Shown here in pieces: positions 1 to 12,206 of a DNA stretch of 64,000 nt. Source of the stretch: Hydnum rufescens UP504 (taxonomy: Eukaryota > Basidiomycota > Agaricomycetes > Cantharellales > Hydnaceae); the NCBI GenBank assembly GCA_014904985.1, contig MU128954.1, positions 105,450 through 169,449 of the forward strand, written 5' to 3'. Position 1 is the first letter of the stretch. Every line of letters begins with the position of its first letter. Both the position numbers and the translations under genes were made by a program. Below the pieces are notes generated by a model. That model had not been told where the DNA came from. It searched no databases and worked only from the letters and a program-made list of their open reading frames with translations.

Positions 1-517
1 GATTCTGGGCCTGCGGTGCGCTCGTTACATGCATGTGGATGTAGGTACTCTACGATGCGTATATCTTCACCGACGATGCCTTGGTCCTGATGCTGATGTG
101 CGAAGTCAAGCAGGGGCGCATGAAACTTGGATATCTCCTGTAGAGTCTTAGACGCCAGATTAGTCTCAATTCCCGGACTCGACCCAATTAGTGTGCCCCG
201 CCCGGCCGCATCAGAAAATATCCCAAGCCCCCCGCAGTCCTCCGCATCCAGGAAATGGAACGTAGAATTATGAATAATTTCCCATTCAACATGAGAACTC
301 GGCCAGCCAGAGAAGTAAAAAACATAGCGTAATCCAAAAGCAGAAAGCCTTCGGTAGCCAGCGGGCGCAGTGTCTCTGGATCAAAGCCGAGAGACACCAC
401 ACTGCTGTGCTGAACCGCTGTGGTCACCTTTCTCGAACAGATCCCACTAAGGTTGGATGTAACATTGCGCACCAGGAACGACCCGGCTCTATGCAGGAAC
501 TTGCGGAAATCCACCAT
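1..517 (-). CDS. Partial hypothetical protein, 3' end outside window
   Basis: Not recognised. A start ATG lies at 515-517 (MVDFRKFLHRAG...) and the first open stretch runs to about 400. A second, very open stretch (about 370 to 1) reads in another frame through LRYVFYFSGWPSSHVEWE, then HNSTFHFLDAEDCGGLG and SDAAGRGTLIGSSPGIETN, to the window edge. Its composition looks like real protein and has no stop over about 120 codons. An intron, or a frame break, must join the two near 370-410. The gene leaves the window on the left, so length and function are unknown. No domain motif was recognised. The coding assignment for 1-350 is fairly sure; the 5' exon is a guess. Confidence 0.45.
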
Positions 518-973
518 GATGTGATTTATTAGACTCCCAGGATTCCATGATCCCGCTTGCCCGCTCAACCGAGCCAAATTGACAGCGCCACGCTGGAGGT
601 GGGGCGAGCCGCTTCAGTGACTTATAGGCCAATGGAACAAGAAGAATGGTTGAACATCAGACAGCGGACTCCAGAAACAGTCTCGTGCAATGATTTGACA
701 GATATCGAGGTGTCCATGGTTGTCGTTCGTAGTCAATCGGCTCCCAAGGTAGTACAAGCGTTAAGTGCTAATCAGGTTGGTGTTAGCTTCGAGTTCCAGG
801 GAAAATAAGATGCAATCATGAGGGGTCCTTCTCGCATGTGGGTAGATAATGAGCCGAAACGAGCTTTAGACAATCAAGCGTCGCACGCCGGCAAACACCG
901 ATGTATCTGGGGCTAAAGCGCACCCCTTTCAAGCTCTTCGTGCATCTTCATCGTTGCAGTCAAGTAACGAGGA
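518..973. other. Intergenic, divergent spacer
   Basis: This is the spacer between the leftward partial gene and the rightward SEC2-like gene, and probably holds both promoters. An 83-codon open frame at 557-808 (+) shows no recognisable protein and no conserved motif, so it is not called. Confidence 0.5.
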
Positions 974-2842
974 ATGGGAGATGTATCCGCACCACAGGAC
1001 GTAGCTCGGACCTTGGCCAACGATGCTAATGATGTGCCTCAAATTATGTCCTTCTCTAATTCGCATAGCGGGCGGGAAACCTTTGGAGAGACCTTGGAGA
1101 GTGTAGAGGTCGACGATCTCTTGCTTCAGGCTAAAGATGTTCTGTCACGGCCTAGCACGGAAGAGAATCCCCGTGAACTTCGCGAATTGGCGGAAAGGCT
1201 TGTGGATAAGGTGAAAGTCCTGGTGAGCATTATTTTTCGATCCGAAGATCGTTCTATATCACCTGGCCCATTTTTCGAACCCCCGTTTTTCTTTAGGTTA
1301 AAGCGTTGTCTCGCCTGGAAGAAACTCGCGACGAACTGCAAACATCTCTCACTGTAACGTCCTCTAATTTGACCCTCGCGCTCTCCAACACAGAAATGCT
1401 CGAGGAAGCTCTGAAGCGCGCCGGAGGAGGCGGAGGCAAGGATTTGGGCTGGCGTCGATGGAGCGATCGTGAAGGAGCTGGTCTTCTGAAACGATCCTCC
1501 GCTTCTGTTTCGTTTAGTAGCACTGCCACAGTCCCAGAACACGATGACCATTTCTCTGGAAAGAGGGCATACATTAACGGTACGGAGAGCGAGGCGTCCA
1601 ATTCTCGCGGTGCCTCTCCCACTCCGACCATCTCCGCTCGCGTGCTTTCTTGGACGTAACCGGGCCACAAGCGCCAAGGGCTTTCCCCCTGGAGGCAGCA
1701 CCTCTTCTTCCGCTTTCCTGCACCCCCGACTACTTCAGAGGGTCGTTTCTTCAAATTTCGGTTCGGTGGCGGCAGCGCTACTAGTGGCCTAGCAAGTAAC
1801 ACCTTCAACATCCTCAATAGCACATCTCCATCCTCGCTCCGTTATCCTCATCCGGGAATGCTACTGCACGGGTCCAGGGCTCACATCTTGTTTCAGCATC
1901 CCTCCCTTCATTAGCTGCCACCATTGCCCCGGGCCTGTTCCCTCCTGGGGATAATACCTCTCGCGACGACGTCTCTGACTCCCAGTCGCCTGTTTCCCCA
2001 ACAGATCAATATAAACAGCGCGTAGAAGAACTTGAGAAATTGTTGGCCTCCGAGCGCGAAGCGAGGGATGAGGCACTGGCGGGGAAAACAAAGATCGAAG
2101 GAGAAGTGGAGAATTTGACTGCTGTATTGTTCGAGGAGGTGAATTTCCCCTTGCACAGGGAATATGAATAGATCCTAATATATCGATCCCCTCCCCTCTA
2201 TTCTTTCCTAGGCTAATAAGATGGTGGCAATGGAAAGGAAACGAGTAGCTGAGGTCGAGGAGGAATTACAGATAGCTCAGGACGAACGAGAAGCTCTTCG
2301 AGGAGCATTGAAAGTCGTCGAACTTGAGAATTTGGGACGAAAGGAGAAGGAGGAACGTGTGCTTTCACCAAGCACTGATGGGGCCACATCTATCCCTTTT
2401 CCGCAGAGCATCGATTCCTCGCCTGAATCCGTACCGGCCTCCTCGACGCTTCGACCCCCAGCCTCGTCTAGTATGATACCTCAACCACGCTCTCGCTTGC
2501 GATCTTCCATATCTCCATCGTCTCTATCCACATCCTCTCAAGGATCCCCCACACGAACCCACTACTCTTCAAACTCACCCGATACGATTTTTCCATCTCC
2601 CAATCCAATAATACCTTCTACGATCCCCCGCCCCTCGCGTCGCACGATCGCTGAAGCCTAATGAAATTAATACCTCCTCCATTCCTGTCCTGGCGACTCC
2701 ATCAACGATACCCCCGTCTCTAGATGGCTCTCTCCAACGGAATGAAAACGGAATCGTCATCTCCCGCGTTCCTCTTTCGCCTAGCAAAGCGAGAGAAAAG
2801 GCCCTGGCCCTTGCGGAGGGTGATCCTGATGATCGGTCATGA
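974..2842 (+). CDS. SEC2: SEC2-type Rab GDP/GTP exchange factor
   Basis: Probable guanine nucleotide exchange factor for a Sec4/Rab8 GTPase in polarised secretion. The key evidence is the Sec2p/Rabin coiled-coil signature. An exon ending ENLTAVLFEE (about 2110-2136) is spliced over a short intron (GTGAAT...TTCCTAG) to ANKMVAMERKRVAEVEEEL from 2215. The motif LFEEANKMVA is the hallmark of the family. The N-terminal part (MGDVSAPQDV...) contains a further predicted coiled coil and an intron at 1223-1296. The C-terminus is Ser/Pro-rich and ends ALALAEGDPDDRS at 2842. The reading frame changes without a plausible intron near 1659, 1857 and 2612-2660, where the last is a C-rich run. The gene is therefore either mis-sequenced or a decaying copy. 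The family call is firm; the exact exon map is not. Confidence 0.75.
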
Positions 2843-3119
2843 GAAATGCATGGCTATTGTCTCTGGACAGACAGGGGCGTGGTTTCTGTGTGATTATCGA
2901 AGCGATGAGGGCTCTAGCTTCTTTCGGACGGATCGACCTTCTTCAAAACCGCAGAAAAAGTGTTTCTCCCTCCCTTATCTAGATACCAGTGCTGTTTTTG
3001 GTGGCGTACTTCATTAAAAATGTGAAATGCCATACACATTGAACATCTCAAAACCAGCCATCAATTATCAGGACAGAAGATATACACAAGTTGGGAATAC
3101 AGCAGGTATCTGGGGCCTC

Positions 3120-4025
3120 TCATTTCTCCGCTTTGGCATTGGCGTGGGCCTCGTCATTCAACCCTAGCCGATTTCGAGCGATCTAATCGTCCACATGAGA
3201 GGACAGACTAAGGACGCTGATGGAGAGGAACGGAAGGTCTGAACTTACTTCGACAGCGAGAAACTCGACAGGCAAGAAATTAGAAAAAAAAATCTTTTTG
3301 AAGAGGGAACAATGTACTCACTTGCATACGGGTTACTTTTGACGCCCGGGGAATTCCAAAGAATCAGAAATACCGAAATGAAGATATAAATGGCACGAGA
3401 ACACACCGAAGATGGTATTCTCTTCGCCATATTCCCCACGAGAGTTGGTTCGCAATAAGGAACCAAAATTATAGTCCTGCACCTTTTGCTGGTATCTGTG
3501 ACGCAGGCACCGCCGTTAGCTACATTAACGACAAGCCGAAAAGAAGTCAAACTGCCGTACGCCTGGATGAAATTTCGCCACCGCGCTTTATTTCTCGCAT
3601 TCTTCATATTATCCTCATCGATAACGGCTAGAGTCTCTGTATTGTAAAATAGTTCTGGGAACTGCGACTGAAAGTCTGCGAAGATCTCGTCATCGATCCT
3701 ATCATTGCCATATAGAGTGGTGAAAGGCCGCCGTCGCTTCCCAAGGGGAATATTATACACACTGTGTAAGGCGAATAAGACGAGGGTTGATTTTCTCTAG
3801 CAGTCCCCAGTATATCTGTGCGTCACATGTAAGAGCGTAGAATCTTCGGTGATGAATCTTAAACTGACTTGGGCATGCTTGACGGCAACAACAGCAAATT
3901 GCTTCTCTATCTAGAAGGACAACACGTCAAGAAACAACGCTGGCAGGGCATATCTTCGCATGGGTCACATCTTCATGATTCTCAGCTTTGTTGGGGTCAA
4001 ATTTGTTTACAGGCAAGATGGACAT
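3120..4025 (-). CDS. PBDC1: PBDC1 family protein (polysaccharide biosynthesis domain-containing 1)
   Basis: Homologue of PBDC1/yeast YPL225W, a small conserved cytosolic protein; I claim no biochemical activity here. Splicing seven exons gives one continuous product starting MSILPVNKFDPNKAENHED at ATG 4025-4023. It passes HAQIYWGLLEKINPRLIRLT, IDDEIFADF, NKARWRNFIQAYQQKVQDYN, FGSLLRTNSRGEYGEENTIF, VTRMQ and FLAVEIARNRLGLND, and ends HANAKAEK with a stop at 3120-3122. The order DDEIF - KARWR - DYNFGSLLR - ENTIF - R.QF.A.EIARNR is the family pattern. All junctions are GT-AG, with introns of roughly 35-80 bases. Length (about 150 residues) matches the family. The frame is intact, unlike several neighbours. 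Confidence 0.9.
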
Positions 4026-4269
4026 CTTGCGGAAATGGGGATGATCTCGGGTCTTTCCGCACGGCAGTACGGCTCGGCCCAACCACCAAATTCCTAGGCA
4101 GGTTCCTACCAAATTCCTTGGATAGATTGATCTACCCCCGGCCGAATATCATTGTTTATTCCGTGTGCAAGACTATCGAAGGACATTCCCAAGGATTGTG
4201 CAGACAGTAACAGTGGTATGGCATGACATCGGTCGAACGCTGATATGTACTTCAAAAAAGAAAACTTAA

Positions 4270-5182
4270 TTACAAAAGAGAGCGACGAACGACAAAAACC
4301 GCTTCCCCCGCACCAAAAGGCCCCGGAAGGGGACCTGCTGACCCTTCATCTATCTCTCCTGTGGCAGCTGGGGCGGCCAAAGAGCCGCCAGAAGGCGGCA
4401 GAATCCTCGACAGGTGAAGAGGGGATTGCTCGAATTCCTTGATGAGATCTGGGGCACTTTGGAGCAATGAAGTGACTTGTTTGTAGACCTAGGTAGTTGC
4501 AGACGTCGGTATGAGGAATGAGCATAGTGTACTGGAAGAACTTACTTGTGGGTACGGAAGCTGCTCCTTCTGATATTGCTGTAAAACTTCGAGAAACTGC
4601 TGTATTGGTCTCGTGTGCGAAGCGCTTCTTTATCTTCTTCACGATTTGAAGGGCATGCTTAAATTCTGGCTGACTTGTTGGGTTTGGGTGTATATTGTCG
4701 ACGGGTCCGGAGAATGTGGGAATACGTTCGGATCAGGACCAGAGGCGACACCAATGCTTGCAGTTCGAGGGCTGAGGACTCATCACTGACCCAGCACTTA
4801 TCGTTGCTGTCTCAGAGCAGAGGGACAGGGGAAGGATATCGAGGTAGACTCGATTGATGACGGCCAGTACTAACATATTCATCACAAAGTCAGCGCGCCG
4901 GACAACCAAAAAAAGGAAATGACAAGGGATATGCGTGATTTTCTGAAGAATCGGGCGACGGGGCTACGCGCAAGAATAACAAAGTAGAGAGCTCAATCAA
5001 AGGCTTGACTTGCGGTACATCCCGAGGAGGGATATGACTCGAAATCCTTCGTGATATCCTTGATCATCTCGAGGTACGGAAGGGCGTGTTTAGCCAAAAG
5101 ACCTGGCAGGAGACGGGGAGTCGCGAATATTTGATGATGGAGTACTGGGCATCATCGTCGTCGAGATATCAGGTGTGATCAT
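4270..5182 (-). CDS. Short SIN3-like protein with PAH1 and PAH2 only
   Basis: Paired amphipathic helix (PAH) domains are the SIN3 corepressor modules that bind repressors. The second PAH is clear: QPEFKHALQIVKKIKKRF, then YRQFLEVLQQYQKEQLPYPQ, an intron, and VYKQVTSLLQSAPDLIKEFE (about 4660-4420). A weaker PAH1-like stretch lies at about 5090-4800: LPYLEMIKDITKDFE, then DVPQVKPLIELSTLLF. A plausible start is ATG 5182-5180 (MITPDISTTMMPSTPSSN). The frame closes at TAA 4272-4270, 245 bases before the PBDC1 start. There is therefore no room for PAH3 or the HDAC-interacting region (about 1000 residues in SIN3). It is either a truncated duplicate of SIN3 or a small PAH-only gene. The PAH2 call is firm; PAH1, the start and the introns are tentative. 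Confidence 0.6.
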
Positions 5183-5677
5183 GACGTCAGAGGCAATCTC
5201 CGACTCAGCAACAGCCCTAACCAATCATTCTCTCCTGTACACCTGGGGTCACTGAAAAATCTCTTGAACAACGTCGTCTGTTTGGTTTTGTCATCGCTGC
5301 CAAATTGAGCCTTGTACCTCATGAGAACCAGCTGGCCAAAACCCTTGAAAAACCAATCCACAGTATACTTAGAAAAAAATCAAGATATTAGGCTTCACTC
5401 GCGATCGGAGGAGCCGTGAACCGCTTCCTAGTCGAAATTATCAGTCCCCGCACTACACAGCTTTGCGGAGAAGCTGGCAGCATGATCATAAGTAATTAGG
5501 TTGGTTGCAAAGACCAACACCCCGAAAAGTAATTGTTCGCTACGGAGTTGGGCGCCAAATACAGTGGTTATAAACATCTCAAAGCATCGAAAGCAAATGG
5601 TGAAGATGGATAGCTACAAATTATGCCAACATAGGGACAAGGGCAGTCGAAAGCGGAAGACAACCAATGTAGCACGC
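5183..5677. other. Intergenic, nothing recognised
   Basis: Spacer between the 3' end of SET1 and the start of the SIN3-like gene. Short frames on both strands have no recognisable content. It presumably holds the SET1 3' UTR and the promoter of the SIN3-like gene. Confidence 0.5.
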
Positions 5678-8600
5678 TTAGTTTAAGTAGCCCCGACATT
5701 TCGGAGATCCACATAAACAAATTATCTGGAAGGGATATCAGTGAGGCATTTAAACCCTGTTGAGGAACGGGACTGACTTTTTCCTGCTCAATGGGGAAGT
5801 GATAGTCTACATCAGATAGACGTCGTGAGCCTCGGCACATTCTTTCCGCCATGGTTGATGAACGCACCATATGTTATTTCATCACCAGGTTCTATGTTAG
5901 TCTTCGCATAAATGACAATTTTCTTCTCCCCATTGATGGTAATAATTTTGGCGGTGCAATTTGGCGTGCAGCAATGGTTGATCAGCCGACTGTCATGGGC
6001 ACATCAGGTCAATACGTTGTCCTCAAGGAAAGCCTAGCTGCCAACGAACGTACCCCAGATTACCCTTCTTCGTGGCATCCACCACCGCATCGTCATCAAC
6101 TCTGAAGAGATAACTGCTGCCAATACCAGTGCGCTCGTAATATTTCTCGCGCTTGTCGGCCACTTGCTGCCGGATAACCTCCCCCACGTACTCAATGACC
6201 ATTTCCCCAGAGGATATTGGTTCCATAGCGTACAAACCCCAATCATGAATTGGACTACGCGAGAACTTGAGTTTCTTCTTCCGGGTTCGAAGCTGATTGA
6301 ACTTCAGCTTGAGCGTATGGTCCGAAGCATCTGATCCACCGGATTGCGTCAAATACTTGTTCGCCTGCTCCATGCCTTGCACCAATTTCCGCGAATTGAC
6401 GCGATTCGAGCGGGAAGAGGTGCCTGCTGCAGCTGTAACAAGGTGAGAGGTTGATGCTGGGACATCAACAACAGCCTTGTTACGATCAGGTAGATAAAGG
6501 GACTTCGCTGCCTCTGGGATCTTGTAGTAGCCCTCGGTACGCGCCGATCCAGTATGGTTTACGCGAAGGAGGGGATGTCGTGGAGTCGGTGGCGGCTGGG
6601 GCAGATCTGCATCAGCATCAGAAAATATTGGCAACCCAATTTTCCGGCGGGCCAAGCCCTGTCTAAGGAAGAAAAGCTCTTCGTCGTCGTTCAAATTCAC
6701 AAGTCCAAGTTCGAATGGATCTGGCGGGGGGGCACGGATAGGTGGCTTCGCTCTCGATTTCGTCTTGGCACGAGATTTCGCCGGTTTAACTTCCGCTTTG
6801 ACGTGTACATCCACTGCGTCACTGTCAAACACAGAGATGTCCACAGTTGACGCGCGTTCGACCTTGGGCAAGAGTACATTATCGACCACGTCAACGGGAA
6901 CCTCCGTTTTGACAAGCTTTCGCTTCTTCCGCAAGTCCTTGGGCTCCAAGTCAACATCTCCTGCCCGTTTGTGCTTCTCAGCACGAAGACGTTCCTCGGC
7001 GGGCAATTCGTCGTTCTCCTCGTCTTCGGATTCGACCTCCACAGCTTCGGTCGGTGCTGAGGCAGGCTTGAGCCGCTTACGCTTCTTCGCAGGAGAAGGT
7101 CTGACTATGTCAGGCGCAGGAGCGACCGACGCATCACGAGAGCCCTCGTCGTCCGAAGCACGCGAGACCTGTTCATCCACATCGTCCTCGAGATCCTTCA
7201 CGGGCCTCTTCTTAGTGAGACTTGATGCCACGCCAGACTTTTTGGTGAACCTGATGTTAAGCACTTTTGGCCGGGGGGTAGGCTCTTCGCTCGATCCTTG
7301 GACTTCAGGTGAATGAAAGGATGGAGGAACGAGGAGTGCATTACTGGCACTCTTTCGTTTCTTCGCTCTAAAGTCGTCGATGTTCACCCTAACGCGTCGA
7401 TTGATAACACGTTCGCGAAGATCTCGTGCGAGGACGGTTTTGAGCTCGTCGAGGATCATATCACGTGCTTGGGCCACCACGTCATCAGTGGTCAGTTCTC
7501 GCGGAGGCTGGGCTTTCGTGAGAGGCGCGATTTCATCAAGTGAGGGGGGCGGTTTCGAAGTGAGGATAATTGTGTGGTGTCCAAAAGGCTTCTTTTCCAA
7601 TACGACAGCTGCACGTCGAGCAGTGGTGGGCGACGGGAACGTAATATACCAGCCAATATTATCATACAGGATCTGAAGTACGACACTCGGACGTCAGAAA
7701 CTTCCGCAGTAAATATCAAAGACACAGTGAAACGCACCTGTTCCGGGATGAAATTATTTTCGGCGAAGAAATCCCTCAAATCGTTAGTAGATACACGAGC
7801 TGAACGGGGTAATGAGGTGCGCGCTATGAAGATATGATCGTTGCCGTTCTTCGCAAGTTCCCGCAAGATGTCTTGGTGGCGCTCGTCTTCTTCCTGAGCA
7901 GTCCATGTATTGGCGCCAGAGTTGGAAAGTGCACGACGATCATGTCCAGGATGCGGCCGTCGTTGTCGATGAATGGGAGAAGGAGAACGATCATGAGTGG
8001 GCGTTGAATCTGACGGATATGAATGCTGGTGAGGACGAGACTGATGTGGATGGGGACTGTAATGCTGCTCTTGATGGTCAGGTGACCGATCAGAGGAATG
8101 AGGATGAGCACGAGAAGTAGATGCTGAAGCTTGAGGCACAAATGTGAAGGTCTGTGCGGGGCGAGGAGGTAGCGAAGGGTGTAGTGGGGTAGGCGTTGGT
8201 GTAGACGGATCAGAACCAAGGAGTTTCGCCTTTGCCAGAGAAGATGATGCGACAACGGTTGCGCTCGAACGCGATGCATGGCTGGGAGCGGCAGTGGATT
8301 CTTTATCTTTTGCCTTCAATTTGTGTCGCTCTGCACGCCTTCGGTCGCATTCAGCCAACACGACGGCTTTGCATTTTTTCCCCTGCCCATCCATCTCAAC
8401 TTTGACGTTCTGTCCCTCCTGTCCAATGCCCACACGTTGCCCGTTAACTTTTTTGATAGCTTCGAGAGCCGCCAGTTGCCCGCGACCACCTTCTTGATCA
8501 TCACCTTCGTATTTTATCCAGCATATGCCCAGAGGGGCACCAGTCGCGCTGTCTACTTGCAATTGAAAATCGTCAATCCGGCCATATGATGTGAAGTGCC

Positions 8601-9637
8601 GCTTGATATGATGCGTGGGTGTAAGAGGCGATAATGAGGTGACGAGGATCGCTCGCGGAGGCGGTGGTGGAGGGGGACCTGGAGAGTTCTCATCCCACTG
8701 GCCACATGGTTAATCTTGGCAGCATGTGACTTCATGCAAGACATACCTTGTACTCTGGAACCACGTAAAACTCGGCTCGGTATTTTCGAAACCCCTTTCC
8801 AATGCGATCTTTTTCGGTCATTGATTTTCGCGGGTCGCATACTACGATGGGCTGCTCGCCGTCCCGCACTTGACCATTCACTCGACGAATTACTTCCTTT
8901 CCCTTTCGCGATGAGGACATGTCGATCACAGGATCGTACAGCACTTTATACGAAGGGGCCAGCTCAACATCATCGTATGGTGGCGGCGGCGGCGGCGGTA
9001 AAATAACGGGATCTGGAGCAACAGACGCCGTGGGGGATAGAGGTTGAGCCTCAGTCGGAGGAGTTCCAGGAGGCGGGGGAGGTGGTGCATCGGATGGAGG
9101 GGGAGGGGTGGGAGGTGGTGGTGTATGCCTGGGATATGGCGTAGTGGGTGGTGGTGGCGGTGGTTTAGTGGGCTCTTTCGGTGGGGATACGGGCCCTATA
9201 GGGCTGATCGCAGCCCAACTGGATGGCGTATCTGGTGTCGGATACGCTTCCCTACCATTGAGACTTTTGCTCGACGAGCCGTTAGGCTCGTGTGCCGATG
9301 GCGCTTCTGGGCGCGTTCTACGCTCAAGTTCAAATACATCCTCTAGGGCCGTTGGGGGATGTGGACGTGTAGCAGACGACGAAAGGATGAGGCCGAAGCC
9401 CTCTGATGCGCCGTTGACAACCGTGCGAGCCTTGGGAGGAGAAGAATTCGATCCTTCAGCCTTCGAGTTCGAGTTTCCAGATGAGAACGAAAATTTGATT
9501 GGTTTTCGCACGATCTGCGGGGTAAGGGCTTCTGTCAAAGCTGTGGGAGGGCTTTCAGAAGAGACAGTGGCAATATTGAGAGCTCGCGGCGCTGCAGGTG
9601 GCGGTTTGTGATATGAATCTTTGTCAGAGGCCGCCAT
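5678..9637 (-). CDS. SET1: SET1 histone H3 lysine-4 methyltransferase (COMPASS catalytic subunit)
   Basis: Nuclear methyltransferase of the COMPASS complex that marks H3K4 at active promoters. The order matches SET1. First comes a proline-rich N-terminus from ATG 9637 with [11 protein letters not shown] and VVCDPRK (about 8960-8830). Then an RRM ([18 protein letters not shown]... ICWIKYEG, about 8670-8440) and a conserved segment [14 protein letters not shown] (about 7850). A long charged linker follows, then n-SET ([18 protein letters not shown], about 6540). The SET domain is [29 protein letters not shown] and, after an intron, [20 protein letters not shown] and [23 protein letters not shown] last exon carries the post-[16 protein letters not shown] and stops at 5678-5680. 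The catalytic NHCC and GDEITYDY motifs are intact. Length is about 1,200 residues, normal for the family. No frame break was seen. Confidence 0.95.
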
Positions 9638-10568
9638 TCACCTAGCGAACGACGTCGCGTCCGACTGGGCGTCGAGGAAGCAGCGGGGGCGTCGCTCCAG
9701 TGTCCTTAATGGATGCGGTGGTGGATAAAATATGTAGGGTGTGCCCGGCACGACTTGACGATTACTTCAACCTGTGAAGTCGGCGACTAGCGACTCAACG
9801 CCTGGTTTGATTTGTCGCATCTCCACTCCAGTCATGCCTCATGGTCTTATGTAGATATGTACACACCGGCCCAGTCTCCTACCTTCAAGGACTCGAATTG
9901 GGCGCCGTCGCTTTCTTTGGGAGAGCGCCTATCTCAATGTTGTTTCTCAGGGCCCTGCTGAACCAAGCAGTATTTTTAATCGTCTCCCCATACACAGTAC
10001 AGTACATTGCATGCTAGCTGAGGTTCTATTTCTGTTGAACATGAATCTGGGTGGCTTCGCAGGCTCAGTCAGCTCACAGACACATACTGGGCACCAAGAG
10101 TAACGTCTATCCCAAGATGACCGAGATGAGTGATGGGTTCATGTTTATATACATGACCCGCGAGCTATGCCAACGCGACGACGCCCTCCACTCGATTACA
10201 CGGCGAGTTCCGCCCGAAATACGAGGAAATACGGTACCCAAAGCCCCCCACAAGAGGATTTTTACGAACCCAACCGCCTCCTTCACCCCCCTGCTGTATC
10301 GAGACGGCCAAGTGCCTTATTCCTCAGAAACACATGTCGGCCCATTAGAGATAGGATACCTCCACTAGCACGAGCCAGAGTGTCATGAGTAGACATAGGT
10401 AGGATTCATGGAGGCGGACCTCCTCGCCAGGAAGAAGTGTCATTGGTTTACGAAGATATGATGTGTATCTCCCATCTCCCCAATCCCTGAGTTGTTGGCT
10501 AACATGTTAGCTCTGCAGCCCGCCACCACAGGACTGGTAGCCCTCTGGAACTCCAGTCGAACCAGCCT
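9638..10568. other. Intergenic, nothing recognised
   Basis: Region upstream of SET1. A 105-codon frame at 10051-10368 (+) has no recognisable motif and is not called. No RNA gene or repeat was seen. Confidence 0.45.
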
Positions 10569-10886
10569 CTAGTTGAAGGATCTTGGCAAGGAATACGTGA
10601 ACATCTCGTCGCCTAGGGGAACATGGCTGATCCTGCTCGAACCTGCAGCATCCCTCATTTGTGTAGTTTCATGCATGGAGTGAGGATCGCTGCATGAACT
10701 TAGGATACCTTTTTCTGATGGTTTCGTTACTATCTCATCCACATTTGAGGCCGTACTTTGCGTTTTTGGTAGTGGGTCGGGTTTAAATTTAGGAGGCATC
10801 CGGGTCTTCCCTTGGCCGCACTGCTCCGCTCCCTGAGTCGACTCCCTGCCGCTAGTATCCAGAACAAAACTAAGACTGGCCGCCAA
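10569..10886 (-). CDS. Hypothetical protein, 105 residues
   Basis: An uninterrupted frame from ATG 10886 (MAASLSFVLDTSGRE...) with an internal start at MPPKFKPDPLPKTQ. It is polar, with no domain, signal peptide or membrane segment. Its start lies only 51 bases from the start of the divergent MoaB-like gene, an arrangement seen for three firm gene pairs elsewhere in this window. It may be a real small gene, the first exon of a longer gene, or chance. Confidence 0.25.
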   Translation of the reverse strand: MAASLSFVLDTSGRESTQGAEQCGQGKTRMPPKFKPDPLPKTQSTASNVDEIVTKPSEKGILSSCSDPHSMHETTQMRDAAGSSRISHVPLGDEMFTYSLPRSFN

Positions 10887-10937
10887 CGACGGTCCCCCGT
10901 CTAGAGTCCGAGTTGCGGGACTTGCCGACCCGGCCGG

Positions 10938-12206
10938 ATGAATGCATTTCGCCGCCTATCTGGTATTCGCCTACACCTCTCACAGTCTCCAACCAGGAGG
11001 CCCTACATGGCATCTTCTGCCTTGAAGTTTCCAAACTCACCAATCCCTGAACATACCATTGGCTCGGAACAAAGCCCTGTTCGAACTGCCGCAGCTATCA
11101 TCATCGGGTCCGTTTCATGCTTAGCTATTTGATCTTGCTCGGATCGTACAATATTTTTCTGCCAGTGACGAAATTCTCAATGGTAAAACGGCTGATACCA
11201 ACTCGACGTATTTCGCAACATACTGCTTTGAACTAGGAATTGAATTGAAGCGTATTGAAGTGATTGCTGACGACAAGGAAGAAATGTGCGGATCTTCTTT
11301 CTGAAGTTATTCTCTCTAAGACCCTCCAAATGTAGTATTGAAGCCAGTCGACGTCTCGTCAAGAAGTTCGACTTCGTCGTAACGTCGGGAGGAATAGGTC
11401 CTACTCATGACGGTTCTATATCCAAACAATCTGCCCCTGGGTCAATGCTGACATGGAGGTGTAGATATTACATATGAATCCCTGGCAAAAGCATTCGATC
11501 AGGACCTCGCTTACCACGAGGAGACGAGACGGAGGATGCTAGGATTGACCAAGAACCGGGACGTCCTCAAGAATCAAAACGAGGAACAACAGAAAGCTCG
11601 CGATCGTATGGCACTTCTCCCTTCTCGTGCAGATGTCTTATTCGTAGATGAAGAACTATGGGTGGTGGGTACTAAGCCCACACGCCACTACACCTGAGTT
11701 ACTTCAATTCCTCGTAGCCGATAGTGAAGTTGGAAGGAAAGCTTTGTGTGTTTCCCGGGGTTCCAGTATTGTTCAAGAAACTCCTGGAAGGACTGCGACC
11801 TTACCTTCTGGTTCCCGATTCCTCTGAGAAGCTCTTTAGACTGCTCGTACGGACACAGTGAGCTGACCATTTTTCCCTATCCATACTGGACACTTACATT
11901 TACACTCTGGCTGTGCTATCGCAATCGGAGACTCCCTGAATCATCCATTGCACCATTTCTCTCTGCCTTACATCATCGTGTTAAAAGTGACGGGATTCGG
12001 GTGGGATCTTATCCGATATTTCAACAGGGTGTCACGGTCTCTTTACTTGGTAAGGATGTGGAGCGTGTCAAAGCCCTAGGGGACGAGGTGAGGCTTCCGA
12101 TAGCCCGGACCTTACCACCATAAACGTCATACTGAAATCCGGAACATAGGTTGCTCGCGAGATCCAGGGGTCAATAGTAAATACGGCTACAGAGGCGGCT
12201 CAGTAG
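10938..12206 (+). CDS. MoaB/CinA-like molybdopterin-binding-domain protein
   Basis: Member of the MoaB/Mog fold family, related to the N-terminal half of eukaryotic FAD synthase (FLAD1). Substrate cannot be read from sequence. The product begins [18 protein letters not shown], which is basic and could be a mitochondrial presequence. Across short introns it continues through [40 protein letters not shown] and [16 protein letters not shown], then [39 protein letters not shown] and [19 protein letters not shown]. It ends [14 protein letters not shown] at TAG 12204-12206. GDEIL.G...D.N and [10 protein letters not shown] are the family signature. Junctions at 11110/11167, about 11285/11340 and 11412/11467 restore one frame. 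A small intron before [14 protein letters not shown] and one before LPESSIAPF complete the map. Confidence 0.85.

Noticed and set aside
1126..1823. Two long minus-strand frames (191 and 176 codons)
   Set aside because: They overlap the SEC2-like coding strand and show no recognisable motif.
3869..4210. 113-codon plus-strand frame
   Set aside because: Antisense to the first exons of PBDC1, which splice into a complete family match.
5568..5870. Separate small minus-strand gene starting [11 protein letters not shown]
   Set aside because: It contains the SET1 exon [10 protein letters not shown] and the post-SET exon in another frame; it is the end of SET1.
6765..7316. 183-codon plus-strand frame
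   Set aside because: It is antisense to the charged linker of SET1 and has a Ser/Thr-rich composition typical of a shadow of acidic/basic codons.
9108..9611. 167-codon Gly-rich plus-strand frame
   Set aside because: Antisense of the proline-rich N-terminus of SET1 (CCN codons read as GGN).
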